Part shown: positions 43,401 to 51,510 of the stretch, piece after piece
How positions within the stretch are numbered: position 1 is the first letter of the stretch
How the letters are laid out: each line of letters starts with the position of its first letter
Source of the DNA: Pseudozyma flocculosa PF-1
Taxonomy: Eukaryota; Basidiomycota; Ustilaginomycetes; Ustilaginales; Ustilaginaceae
Length of the DNA: 51,510 nucleotides
Direction: 5' to 3'
NCBI RefSeq assembly: GCF_000417875.1
Contig: NW_006920899.1
Location: forward strand, 65,723 to 117,232
The notes under the pieces: generated by a model
Seen by the model: the letters and a program-made list of their open reading frames with translations, nothing else
Told to the model about the DNA's origin: nothing
Database searches by the model: none
Made by a program: the position numbers and the translations under genes

Positions 43401-46400
43401 CGCTCAACAACCCGTTCAAGTCGCAGATCCTCATCACGGTGCCCGAGATGCTCGACGTGCTACTGCTGCGCGACTCGGCGACGGGCAACCTGGTGCCGCG
43501 CATCCGCCGCATCATCCTCGACGAGGTCCACGTGCTCTCCGAGTCGTGCCGCGGCTCGATCTACGAGCAGCTCATCGTCATGTGCCCGGCGCCCATCATC
43601 GCGCTGTCGGCCACCATCGGCAACGTCGACGACTTTGGCAGCTGGCTCGCCACCGTATCGGCGGCCCACGGGCACCGGCTCGCCGTCGTCCAGCACAAGA
43701 CGCGGTACAGCGACCTGGTCAAGCACGTCTATGTCCCCAGGGCGCCGTTTGACGAGTTCCGCGGCGTCGATGTCGGCGAAGCGCGCAGCAGCGGCGGCGG
43801 CGGCAGCGACGCCAGCGAAGACGACGACGACGGAGGGCGTGGCGGGCGGCTGCGCCACCTGCACCCGTGGACGGCCCTAATCCAGGGCAACGCGCAGCTG
43901 GTCGACGACCTCGAGATGAGCCCCGCCGAGATGGTGCAGGCCTACGACGCCATGGTGAGGTCGGCAGCCGCAGCGCAGGCTTCGAGGCGCCCGACGTCGA
44001 GCTCGACGCGTTCTTCCCGTCCGACCGCCCCATCAAGAGGTCCGACACGCTGGCGTTCCAGGCGCGCCTGCGCCAGCAGCTCGAGACGTGGATGGACCGG
44101 CCCGACGCCCGGTCCAAGGCATCGCCCTTCCTGCGCCTCCTCGCGTCGCTCGACGGCGGCCTGGTGGAGAGCGTCCTCGAGTACGACCTGGAGAGGCCGT
44201 TTGGCAACAAGCACCGCGACTTTTGGAACCAGGCGCTGCTGCAACTCCTCACCGACATGGACGGCAGCGGCCTGCTGCCCGGCCTCTTCTTCAACTACGA
44301 CCGCAACGTCGTCGAGTCGATGGTAGAGACCGTCGTCGGCGCGCTCGTCGAAGCGGAGCAAGAGTACAAGGAGAGCGACCAGTGGCGCGCCGAGCTCGAG
44401 AGGCTCGAGAGGGCGCAGAAGGAGCACGACGCGGCGCGCAAGAGGCTCGACCGCGACCTTGCCCGCGCCAAGGAGGGCAGCAGCGCCCGGACAAGGGCCG
44501 AGGAGGCCCTCGACCGCTTCCTCTCGGCCAACCCGCCGCCCATGGCCGGCTTCGACCCCGAGGGCGTGCTGCCCCGGTTCAGCTTTGCCAGCTTCAAAAA
44601 GGCGCTCGCCGACGACGAGATCCAGGGCGAGCTGGCCGCCATCGAGGGCAGCGTGGCCCCGCACCTCGTCGAGGGCCTCCGGCGCGGCGTCGCGGCCCAC
44701 CACGCCGGCCTGTCCAACAAGTACCGCCAGCTGGTGGAGCGCTGGTACCGCATGGGCCGCATCCGCGTGTGCTTCTGCACGGGCTCGCTCGCCCTCGGCA
44801 TCAACATGCCCGCCGTCAGCTCCGTGTTTATCGGTCACAGCATGTTCCTCACGGCGGTCCAGTACCGGCAGGCGGCGGGGCGCGCGGGCCGCCGCGGGCT
44901 GGACCTGCGCGGCAACGTCGTCTTTTTTGGCGTGCACATCGACCGCGTCCACCGCCTGCTGACGTCCAAGGTGCCCGAGCTGCAGGGCAGCTTCCCGCTC
45001 TCGACGACGCTGGTGCTGCGCCTGCACATGATGCTGCACCGCCCCGACACGGTGGCCACGGCGCAGTCGATGGCCTCGGCGGTGCTCTGCCTGTCGCGCA
45101 TGTCGATGGCGCGCAGCGACGCGCCGCGCGTCCAGCACCAGATGCGCGCCAGCATCGAGTATCTGCGCCGCATCGGCCTCCTCGACGAGCGCGGCCGGCC
45201 CGTCGACCTGGCCGGCCTCGTCTCGCGCCTGCACTACGCCGAGCCGAGCAACTTTGCCTTTGCCGCGCTGCTCCGCGACGGCTTCTTCTACCGCCTGTGC
45301 CAGCGGCACCGCGGCGGCGACCTCAAGTACGCCGGACGCGAGCTCATGCTCGTCCTGTGCCACCTCTTCTGCCGCATCGAGAGGCTGCCGGGAGAGGGCA
45401 TGTACGACGTGGTGCGCGGGTCGCCGTCCAAGGTCTTTCTCGAGCCCATGCCCGACGAGGCGGCCCAGATCCTCGCCAGGCACTCGAGGCACGCCACGGA
45501 CACGTATCGCGACTTTGTCGTGGCCCTGGCGCAGCGCGAGGGCCCCAAGCTGCCGAGGGACGACTCGCTGCCGCTGTCTGGGCGCCTCGTTGGCGGCGGC
45601 GACAGTGTTGGCGACGACGATGGCAGTCGCGATGACAGCATCACTCGCTCCGACACCGCGGGCATGGCTTCGGGCGGCCCTACAGAGCCAGCCGCGACGT
45701 CGGCGCCGTCGTCCGGCTCCTGGGACGCCTCCACCGTCCCGACGTCGCCTGCCACGACGACGGTCTCGTCCGCCCCGGCACCGGCCACGACGCGCTCCGT
45801 CTTCTGGCAGCTCCTCTCGCTGGGCGACCAGTACGAGAGCGTGGGCGAGATTTCGCAGTCGCTCCAACCGGGCCTCTCGCTGACGGCCGAAGCCATCCCA
45901 TCGTTCGACGTCTTCCTGCGTCATCGACGCGGCGACGACGGCGACGGCGACGAGCAGCCGACGCTCAACGCGTATCTGCTCGACTTTTACAAGCACGGCA
46001 TCGCGGCCGAGCTGGTGCGCGCCAACGGCCTGCGGCGCGGCGACGTGTGGGTCAAGCTCGACGACTTCTACCGCGTCCTCTGCGCGCTCCGCGCCTCGAT
46101 CGAGACGCTCCTCCGCTCCATGATCGCCGCCAAGGAGAGGGCGTCGGCGGCCGTGGGTCGCAGCGGCGTCAGTCGAGGACGTGGCCGTGATGCGGCGAAG
46201 GCGGAGGCGTCGAGTGACTGGGAGGGTCACGATGAGAGCGAGAGTGACGAAGCGCGTTCGGTCGCCCATGGCCGACGAGCCATCGGCAGCAGCGGCGACG
46301 ACGATGAACAACAACCCAGCGCGGGCCTCGATCCCGCGCCCACCGACGACGAGAGCGACGACGACGACGACGTCGATGGCGGAGACCACCAGGGCGCAGC

Positions 46401-46599
46401 GCAAGCCGCCGCCACCACCACCACCACCTCGACCGAGCCGCACCACGGCGGCGCGCAAAAGAAGCGGCGCGTCCCCTCGATCCCGCCGCTGATTGCGCTC
46501 GACGCCGAGCAGCGCGACGCGGACCTGTGGGAGTTCTACGTGCTCCTCGATCACGTCCAGCGCCAGTTTGGTCGCCGCTTCTTTGCTATCTTTTCCTAG
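40477..46599 (+). CDS. DDX60-like Ski2-family DExH helicase with a frame break
   Basis: Exons 40477-41730 and 41822 onward (intron 91 nt, GTGAGC...TCACAG) encode about 2010 residues. The N-terminal 400 residues include LFVVDGDSLLEF and HLVWFDD, as in the PIN-like region of DDX60 proteins. The helicase core has motif I APTSAGKT at 878-885, Ia APTKALVNQ, II DEVH at 985-988, III SATIG, V GSLALGINMPA and VI QAAGRAGRRG near 1435. A Gln/His run precedes the core. The last 300 residues include an Asp/Ser-rich stretch and end in RRFFAIFS. At about 43955-43986 the frame shifts by one base: AYDAM is in one frame, FEAPDVELDAFF in the next. Animal DDX60 acts in antiviral RNA responses; fungal members have no established role known to me. 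The helicase call is firm, the DDX60 subfamily call good. Confidence 0.88.
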
Positions 46600-46914
46600 G
46601 GTTCCCGGCCCACTCGTTCGGAGCCGCTCGATTAGGGTGCGGTGGCGATCTCACGGGCCCGCCGTGTCGATCCAGATCCGACTCGACCAAGCGTCGGATC
46701 AGGATCGCGGGCGAGGATGCACGCAAATGGAAGCTGGACTGGGCAGGAAAGTGGTAGGGGCCCGCTGGAAATCATCGGCGCCGGCAGGGACGGCAGCGCC
46801 GACCTTTGCACCTGAAGCTTGGCACGACCGGGGCAGCTGCATGGCCCCGGCCGGCGTCCATCGCCGCTCTGATGGCGCGGCACCTGCTCCGCTCCGCCTC
46901 GATCGCGCCCTGGC
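46600..46914. other. Convergent intergenic region, helicase/UCS
   Basis: Only 315 bp separate the two stop codons, so the 3' UTRs may overlap. I see no repeat or gene in it. Confidence 0.7.
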
Positions 46915-49900
46915 TCAATCCAGGACGCCGATGTCCTTTGCCAGCTTGAGCGTCTCGACGGCGAGGTTCACGACCTGCATCCGCTGCTGCTGCACCATCC
47001 CCGCCACCTTTCCCCCTCGCCCTCCCTCTCGAGCAGCGCCATCGCGTCGAGACGACTGCTGCGTCGCCTCCACCTCTTGCAGTACCAGCAGCTTGAGCGC
47101 CTCGATGGTCCCTGACGTACGTAGCCTTTCCCCTGCCTCGATCGATCCCACTTCTTGCTCCTCGATCCCCTCGTCGTCGTCGTCGTCGGCGTCGTCGTTG
47201 GTGATTTCGCGGATCCTACCGCCGTCGGTGGAGCCCTGCTCGCTGTCGCGCCGGTAGGAGACGTACCGGACGAGGTTGACGAGGCAGCTCACCGTCCGCA
47301 GCGCCAGGCCGAGTCGGTTGACAAGTCTCCTCGCCTCCCTTGTCTCTTCGTCGTCGTCGTTGTTGCTGTCGTTGTCGTCGGCTCTCTTGGCCAAGGAAGG
47401 GGGCAGGACAGGCGTCTGTTGATCCCACAGCGCCCCGTCCGCCCCCTCTCCTCCGTCCTCTTCCTCTTCTTCGTCATCGTCGTTGCCGTCGTCCTCGTCG
47501 CCGTCGAGCGAAGGTAGGGGTACGCCGAGACACCGGACCAACCACCCGATGCTCCTCGGCTGCAGCGAGAGGATGAGGCCGCACGCGAGCGGGGACGCGG
47601 ACAGCGTGGCCAGACACGCCCCGCTCGCCAGGCGCGTGGGCAGGTCATCGACCGAGAGGAGCGAGACGAGGACGTGGAGCCGCGTCCGCGTCCGCGCCCG
47701 CCCCGGTCTCGTCTTGACCTTCTTGCTGTCACCTGTGCCCGTGCCGGCTTGGGTCGACGAGGTGGCGACGGCGGCCTCTTCGCCGCTCCAGCGTCCCCAA
47801 ACCCCCTCGTCCTGGAGCAGGTTGCACAGCAGCTCGACGTTGGCTCGTCGACTCAGCTCGTGGTCATCCGAGAGGAGGACCGTCTCGACCCGTCGCGCGA
47901 CATTCTCCCCCTCATCGACGCCCCCGCCGTCTGATCTCGCTGCGACGGAGGAGGACGAGACCTTGATGCGCGCCTCGGCGACGGCGGTAGCGAGCGAGGC
48001 CGAAAGGCTGCTCAGGTTCGTCAGGGCCAGCGCCGCCTCGAACGTCTGCAGCCGCGTGGCGTGCGGGGCGAGGTAGAGGGCGGCGAGCAGCGGGATGGCC
48101 GTCGAGCTGTTGGATGCCGAGCCAAAGACGAGGACTGGATCCGCCGTGACGAGAAGCTTTGCGAGGCACTGGAGCGGGACCAGGTCTGGCTCTGCTTCGT
48201 TGCCGGCACCGCTTCCGTCGGGTCGCGGGGCAAAGAGGCCGGGCTGGGACGTGTTCGGTGCCGTCTTTGCCGCCGCTGCCGTGGCGAGCGAGGCGTAGAC
48301 TGGCGCCGACAGGGCCAGGATGGCCTTGAGGCCGCCCTGCTGCACCACTTTGCCGCGGATTGCCTTGTCCTGCTTGGTCAAGATGCTATGCAGCGAGGCG
48401 GCGACGGCGCTCCGGATCGAGGGAGAAGGGTTGACGCCGCTCGAGCCGGACGCTGTGCTCGCGCTCGAAGGCGGCGGCCCGGCCGTGGCGATTGCGACGA
48501 GCGTCGAGACGAGACCGGCATCGAGCACGCGCCGGCACCGCCCCTCGACCTCGTTGCTGGTCTCGAGGCGCTTCCTCTCTGCCTCCTCCTCGGCGGCGGC
48601 GATTGTAGCGGTGGTGGACGAGGCGTTGGCCATGGCCTTGAGCTTGTCCATCTGCTGGTCCTCGTCGGTTCGCTCCGGCGCGTAGGCGACGAGGTTGTGG
48701 ATGATCGACGCCAGGCCGTATTGCAGCGCCGTGTCGTAGCGGTCCGAGTCGGCGCTGGCATGCGAGGGCGGGCGTGCCGGGTCGAAGTCGTAGCTCGACT
48801 TTGGCGCCGCCGTCGACGTCCCCGCCGAAACCCCGGGCTGGCGTGCGGGGAACACGGAGCGACGAGACGACGGCAGCTTGAGCAACGACCCCAGCGCTTC
48901 GAGCAGCGCCCTGTCCTTGGCCATGCTGTCCTTGCAACGGGGCGACAAGGTGAGGTAGGTGAGGCACTCGAGCGTCGTGAGGAGCGTCTGCCGATCTGCC
49001 TCGTCGTCGGTCGTTGTCGTCGTCTCCGTCGTCTTCGTGGTCGTCTGGGTGGCGATTGCGCTCGCTGCTGCCCGCTCGACGAGATCCTGCCGGACCAGGG
49101 CTACGAGGCGCTCGTCTTCTTGCCTGTTTCGCCTTGCGTCGACCTCGCGCTGTCGAGCCTGCTGCTCCAGCGCCTCCTTCGCGCCCGCCCCCGTCGCCGC
49201 TGCCGGGCCGCCTGCAGCGGTGCCCAGATCTGGCCCTTTTCCGCCACCGCTGGCTGCGCCCATGTCGAGCTTGAACTTGGCGCTCCCGGCCGCGATGGCG
49301 ACCGCACGCAGCCGTTTCTGGCTGCTCTGCGAGCCCGCCTGCGGTATCCCTGCCGGTGCGTCGGCGGTAGGCCCGTCGGCGGCCAAGATGGCGTCATGCA
49401 GGCCTTGGCGCACGCTTCTGTCGGCCGCCAGCGCCGCTCGCGTGGGCTTGTGGGAGAAAGCGGCGTTGAGCAGGTCGACGAGGGCTAGGGCGAGGGCGAG
49501 GCCGTCGTCTGCCGCAGAGGCGGGCGCATCCGAGCGGCGTAGCGCATCGAGGAGGCCAACCACTTCCGGGTGAGTGAGGATGAGGTGCGCCTCTGACGGT
49601 AGGATGGCGAAGAGGGCAGAGATGAAGCGCAGCCCTGCCTCGGCATCCTGCGGGTCGGTAGAGCTGAAGCGACGGGAGAGGAGCGGGAGGAAGGTGGAGC
49701 CGAGGCCGGATGCGACGGCACCCATGCCAGCCTTGCCTCTCAAAGCGGCGCTGCCGGGACTCGTTCCTGCTGCGCTGTCGGCTGCGACGAGGCGGAGTAG
49801 GGCAGCGACGGCGGCGGAGCGAGTGGAGCCATCGCCGGAGCGCGGACAGAAGGCGTCGATGAGCTGCGAAGCGGAGGCGGTGTCGAGTCCGTCGGCGAGG

Positions 49901-49986
49901 TGGAGGGATTCGAGGGATGCCAGCAACGACGAGGGGTCGCCGTCGTCGCCGCGGCTGGCAGATGTGCGCCCAGAAGTGTCGGGCAT
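46915..49986 (-). CDS. UCS-domain myosin chaperone (UNC-45/CRO1/She4-like)
   Basis: A single minus-strand exon gives 1023 residues from the ATG at 49986 (context ACCATGC). The frame stays open upstream to 50352, but that extension is low-complexity and was not included. The protein is mostly helical armadillo-like repeats. The diagnostic fungal UCS stretch is YGLASIIHNLVAYAPERTDE followed by QQMDKLKAMAN. Other conserved blocks include LLCNLLQDE and LASGACLATLS. UCS proteins fold and stabilise myosin motor domains in the cytosol and so support actin-based transport and cytokinesis. As in other fungi, no TPR domain is present. It is longer than yeast She4 because of Ala/Gly/Ser-rich loops, a Thr-rich run and an acidic Asp/Glu run near residue 840. 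The family call is good; the partner myosin is not known. Confidence 0.85.
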   Translation of the reverse strand: MPDTSGRTSASRGDDGDPSSLLASLESLHLADGLDTASASQLIDAFCPRSGDGSTRSAAVAALLRLVAADSAAGTSPGSAALRGKAGMGAVASGLGSTFLPLLSRRFSSTDPQDAEAGLRFISALFAILPSEAHLILTHPEVVGLLDALRRSDAPASAADDGLALALALVDLLNAAFSHKPTRAALAADRSVRQGLHDAILAADGPTADAPAGIPQAGSQSSQKRLRAVAIAAGSAKFKLDMGAASGGGKGPDLGTAAGGPAAATGAGAKEALEQQARQREVDARRNRQEDERLVALVRQDLVERAAASAIATQTTTKTTETTTTTDDEADRQTLLTTLECLTYLTLSPRCKDSMAKDRALLEALGSLLKLPSSRRSVFPARQPGVSAGTSTAAPKSSYDFDPARPPSHASADSDRYDTALQYGLASIIHNLVAYAPERTDEDQQMDKLKAMANASSTTATIAAAEEEAERKRLETSNEVEGRCRRVLDAGLVSTLVAIATAGPPPSSASTASGSSGVNPSPSIRSAVAASLHSILTKQDKAIRGKVVQQGGLKAILALSAPVYASLATAAAAKTAPNTSQPGLFAPRPDGSGAGNEAEPDLVPLQCLAKLLVTADPVLVFGSASNSSTAIPLLAALYLAPHATRLQTFEAALALTNLSSLSASLATAVAEARIKVSSSSVAARSDGGGVDEGENVARRVETVLLSDDHELSRRANVELLCNLLQDEGVWGRWSGEEAAVATSSTQAGTGTGDSKKVKTRPGRARTRTRLHVLVSLLSVDDLPTRLASGACLATLSASPLACGLILSLQPRSIGWLVRCLGVPLPSLDGDEDDGNDDDEEEEEDGGEGADGALWDQQTPVLPPSLAKRADDNDSNNDDDEETREARRLVNRLGLALRTVSCLVNLVRYVSYRRDSEQGSTDGGRIREITNDDADDDDDEGIEEQEVGSIEAGERLRTSGTIEALKLLVLQEVEATQQSSRRDGAAREGGRGGKVAGMVQQQRMQVVNLAVETLKLAKDIGVLD

Positions 49987-50869
49987 GGTCGTGGGCCAGA
50001 GCCTGCCGCGATGAGCGAGCGAGCGGGCGGGCGGGCGAAGAAGGGCGGGCGGGATGGTGGTGGTCGAGAGCCAACGACGGGGCGCGCCCCGCCCAGAAGC
50101 TGAAGGAACCCCAAAAAGCATCGCGGCCCCGTCAGGCCAAAACCCCAACCTCGCCTCTGCACGGGCCCCACCACCACCACCACCACCACCACTACCGCTA
50201 CCAACGCCAACCCACCATCGCCGCTCGCACCGCCGCCACCACCCTCCTCGCCCTCCCTCATCCTCCCCTCGTCCCCTGTTTCCCCGTCTTTTCCCTCCCC
50301 GCCTGCGCCGTCCACCCTTACAGCAATGCACCCAATTTGCATTGACCCGCACAGCGAGGCAGCCACCTTTTGGCCCGTGAAGACGACTCTGCCATCCCCC
50401 CGCGTCCGTCGCCCCCGTCCGCCTGCGAAAACCCCGGAGCTGCGACCACCACCGCAGCCACAGCGGCTGCAGTCAAAGCAGCCGCCACGGCCACGCTTGC
50501 GGAAAGCGCTCCAACTACCGCCGCTGCCACAGCAACCGCGACCGCAATGGGAGCATCCGCCGCAGCCACATCCACAGTTGCTGGCAGAGCTAAAGTCGAC
50601 GGCCGCGCCGCTGCGGCAGGCCAAGTCGCCGTGGCAGGCCGAGCCACAAGCCGCAGTGGCAGGCTAAGGCGCTGCGGCAAACCGAGCCGATGTGGCAGGA
50701 TGAGCGACAGTGGCTGGCCGAGCCGCAGCGGCCGTCGCCGTTAACCTGCCATTGCACTCGCCGTTGCACTCGCCATCACGCTTGCCGCCTGCCTCGCCGT
50801 TAACTCGCCATTTGCCGCGCAGTCGCAGTCGCAGGCGAGAGACCGCTGCCGGCAAATCTCCACTGAGGA
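49987..50869. other. Upstream region of UCS gene with degenerate GC-rich repeats
   Basis: The first part (to about 50340) probably holds the UCS promoter and contains a CAC run near 50167-50192. From about 50400 to 50860 the DNA is built of degenerate CCGCAG/GGCAGGCCGAGCC-like units. The word GCCGTTAAC...GCCATT occurs twice, near 50737 and 50797. Frames on both strands are open but Ala-rich and look like by-products of the repeat. No gene was called. Confidence 0.6.
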
Positions 50870-51082
50870 AGGCATGAAGGGTGGGCCTGTCTAAACACAG
50901 AAGCCATGGGGCACCTTCAAGTTGTCTAAGGTGAGGAGACCCCTTTCACAGCAAGCACATGTCTAAGCCTTGGTGCTGCTGATGCAGCAGGCTCCTTTCA
51001 TAGCTGAGATCCTTCACTGGGGACCCGTTGCAGCTGACTCTCCCCACCACCAGTTTGTGAAAGGTGACCAGGGATACCACCT

Positions 51083-51120
51083 GGAACCCTAACCCTAACC
51101 CCAACCCCAACCCCAACCCT
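51083..51120. repeat. Telomere-like CCCTAA/CCCCAA tract
   Basis: The tract reads two CCCTAA units followed by several CCCCAA variants and a final CCCTTA. It matches the C-strand of the common fungal telomere repeat TTAGGG with degenerate units. At least 390 bp of non-telomeric DNA follows, so within this window it is internal. Confidence 0.85.
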
Positions 51121-51403
51121 TACAAGGGGCTCCCCAAAAATCCAAAATGGATTCGCTGCTTGAGCGATCTGAGAACTTCAGTTGGTCCCTTGGGTCCCCC
51201 CTGGTGCAGTGAAAGGGTTAGAGTTTAAGCTCTACCGTTGGCAAAACGGGGCTCGAAGTGATTGTCCTATTTTTAGAAAGTTGGCCGGATCGCTCTGGTG
51301 TCTCTATGAAAGTTGTAGAGGGGGTGCAGGGAGGCATAATGGCCAGGAGGAAAAAAGTTCCTTTTGGATGGTCGATTTTGTATGAGGTTGGGAAGTTGGG
51401 CAT

Positions 51404-51438
51404 GAAGTTAAACTTCACCAACCTCACCTGGTGAAGTT
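51404..51438. repeat. Nested inverted repeats (hairpin-forming)
   Basis: GAAGTT-A-AACTTC at 51404-51416 overlaps a second hairpin with 10-bp arms AACTTCACCA (51411-51420) and TGGTGAAGTT (51429-51438) around an 8-nt loop. The two are mutually exclusive structures. Confidence 0.85.
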
Positions 51439-51510
51439 CAACAACTTCAACAACTTTGACAACTTAGGGTTCCAAAGACCCCTGGCGCTCGCTTGACTGC
51501 CGCGTCGCCC

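Larger units (their letters stand above)
50870..51510. repeat. Compositionally distinct segment with telomere-like tract (repeat or subtelomeric element)
   Basis: From about 50870 to the window end the sequence becomes visibly richer in A and T and loses the tetranucleotide runs of the rest of the window. It contains a CCCTAA/CCCCAA tract, two small palindromes and TTAGGG on the same strand further on. No protein was recognised; the short open frames lack known motifs. It could be a transposon fragment, a MITE-like element or subtelomeric DNA. Confidence 0.6.

Noticed and set aside
43942..46554. Open frame of about 870 codons antisense to the helicase
   Set aside because: Antisense shadow of conserved helicase sequence.
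49987..50352. N-terminal extension of the UCS protein upstream of 49986
   Set aside because: The added 122 residues are Gly/Arg-rich and Trp-rich with no conserved block; the ATG at 49986 has a better context.

Overview
The window reads as nuclear DNA of a GC-rich basidiomycete fungus. Protein genes carry short GT..AG introns (about 90-195 nt), third codon positions are almost always G or C, and the encoded proteins (Pol III largest subunit, Nop13, Cdc14, UCS myosin chaperone, CaM kinase) are typical of fungi. The codon bias and sparse introns suggest Ustilaginomycotina or a similar GC-rich lineage, but the genus cannot be fixed by reading alone. A run of N at 22906-23597 is an assembly gap.

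Layout. 2-1543 (-) CaM-dependent kinase, C-terminus outside the window; 3443-5466 (+) Nop13-like RNA-binding protein; 6268-10665 (-) RNA polymerase III largest subunit; 12902-14232 (+) fatty acid hydroxylase/sterol desaturase family enzyme; 14375-15382 (-) SGNH hydrolase 1; 15842-18319 (-) unidentified multi-pass membrane protein; 20957-about 25279 (+) Cdc14 phosphatase, interrupted by the gap; 27101-27907 (+) SGNH hydrolase 2; 30039-33191 (+) AspRS-DUF2156 fusion (ErdS type); 35096-39269 (+) BRE4/ArAE-2-like membrane transporter; 40477-46599 (+) DDX60-like helicase; 46915-49986 (-) UCS-domain myosin chaperone. After about 50870 the base composition drops and a CCCTAA-type (telomere-like) tract appears, which looks like a repeat or subtelomeric element.

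The most notable locus is 27.1-39.3 kb. Three co-oriented genes lie there: an SGNH hydrolase, an aspartyl-tRNA synthetase fused to a DUF2156 aminoacyl-tRNA transferase (the architecture of fungal ergosteryl-aspartate synthase), and a large membrane transporter. A second copy of the same hydrolase family, this one with an N-terminal hydrophobic segment, lies 142 bp from a sterol-desaturase-family gene at 12.9-15.4 kb. Together these suggest, but do not prove, a lipid/sterol aminoacylation locus with a writer, a candidate eraser and a candidate exporter.

Intergenic regions are long (0.3-2.6 kb) and full of tetranucleotide and pentanucleotide runs (CTTG, GCCA/CTGG, TGCC, CAGA, CGAAA, GTGTC). No tRNA, rRNA, CRISPR array or intact transposon was recognised. 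Two genes (CDC14 and the DDX60-like helicase) each need a one-base frame change to stay open, which points to sequence errors or to unannotated short introns.
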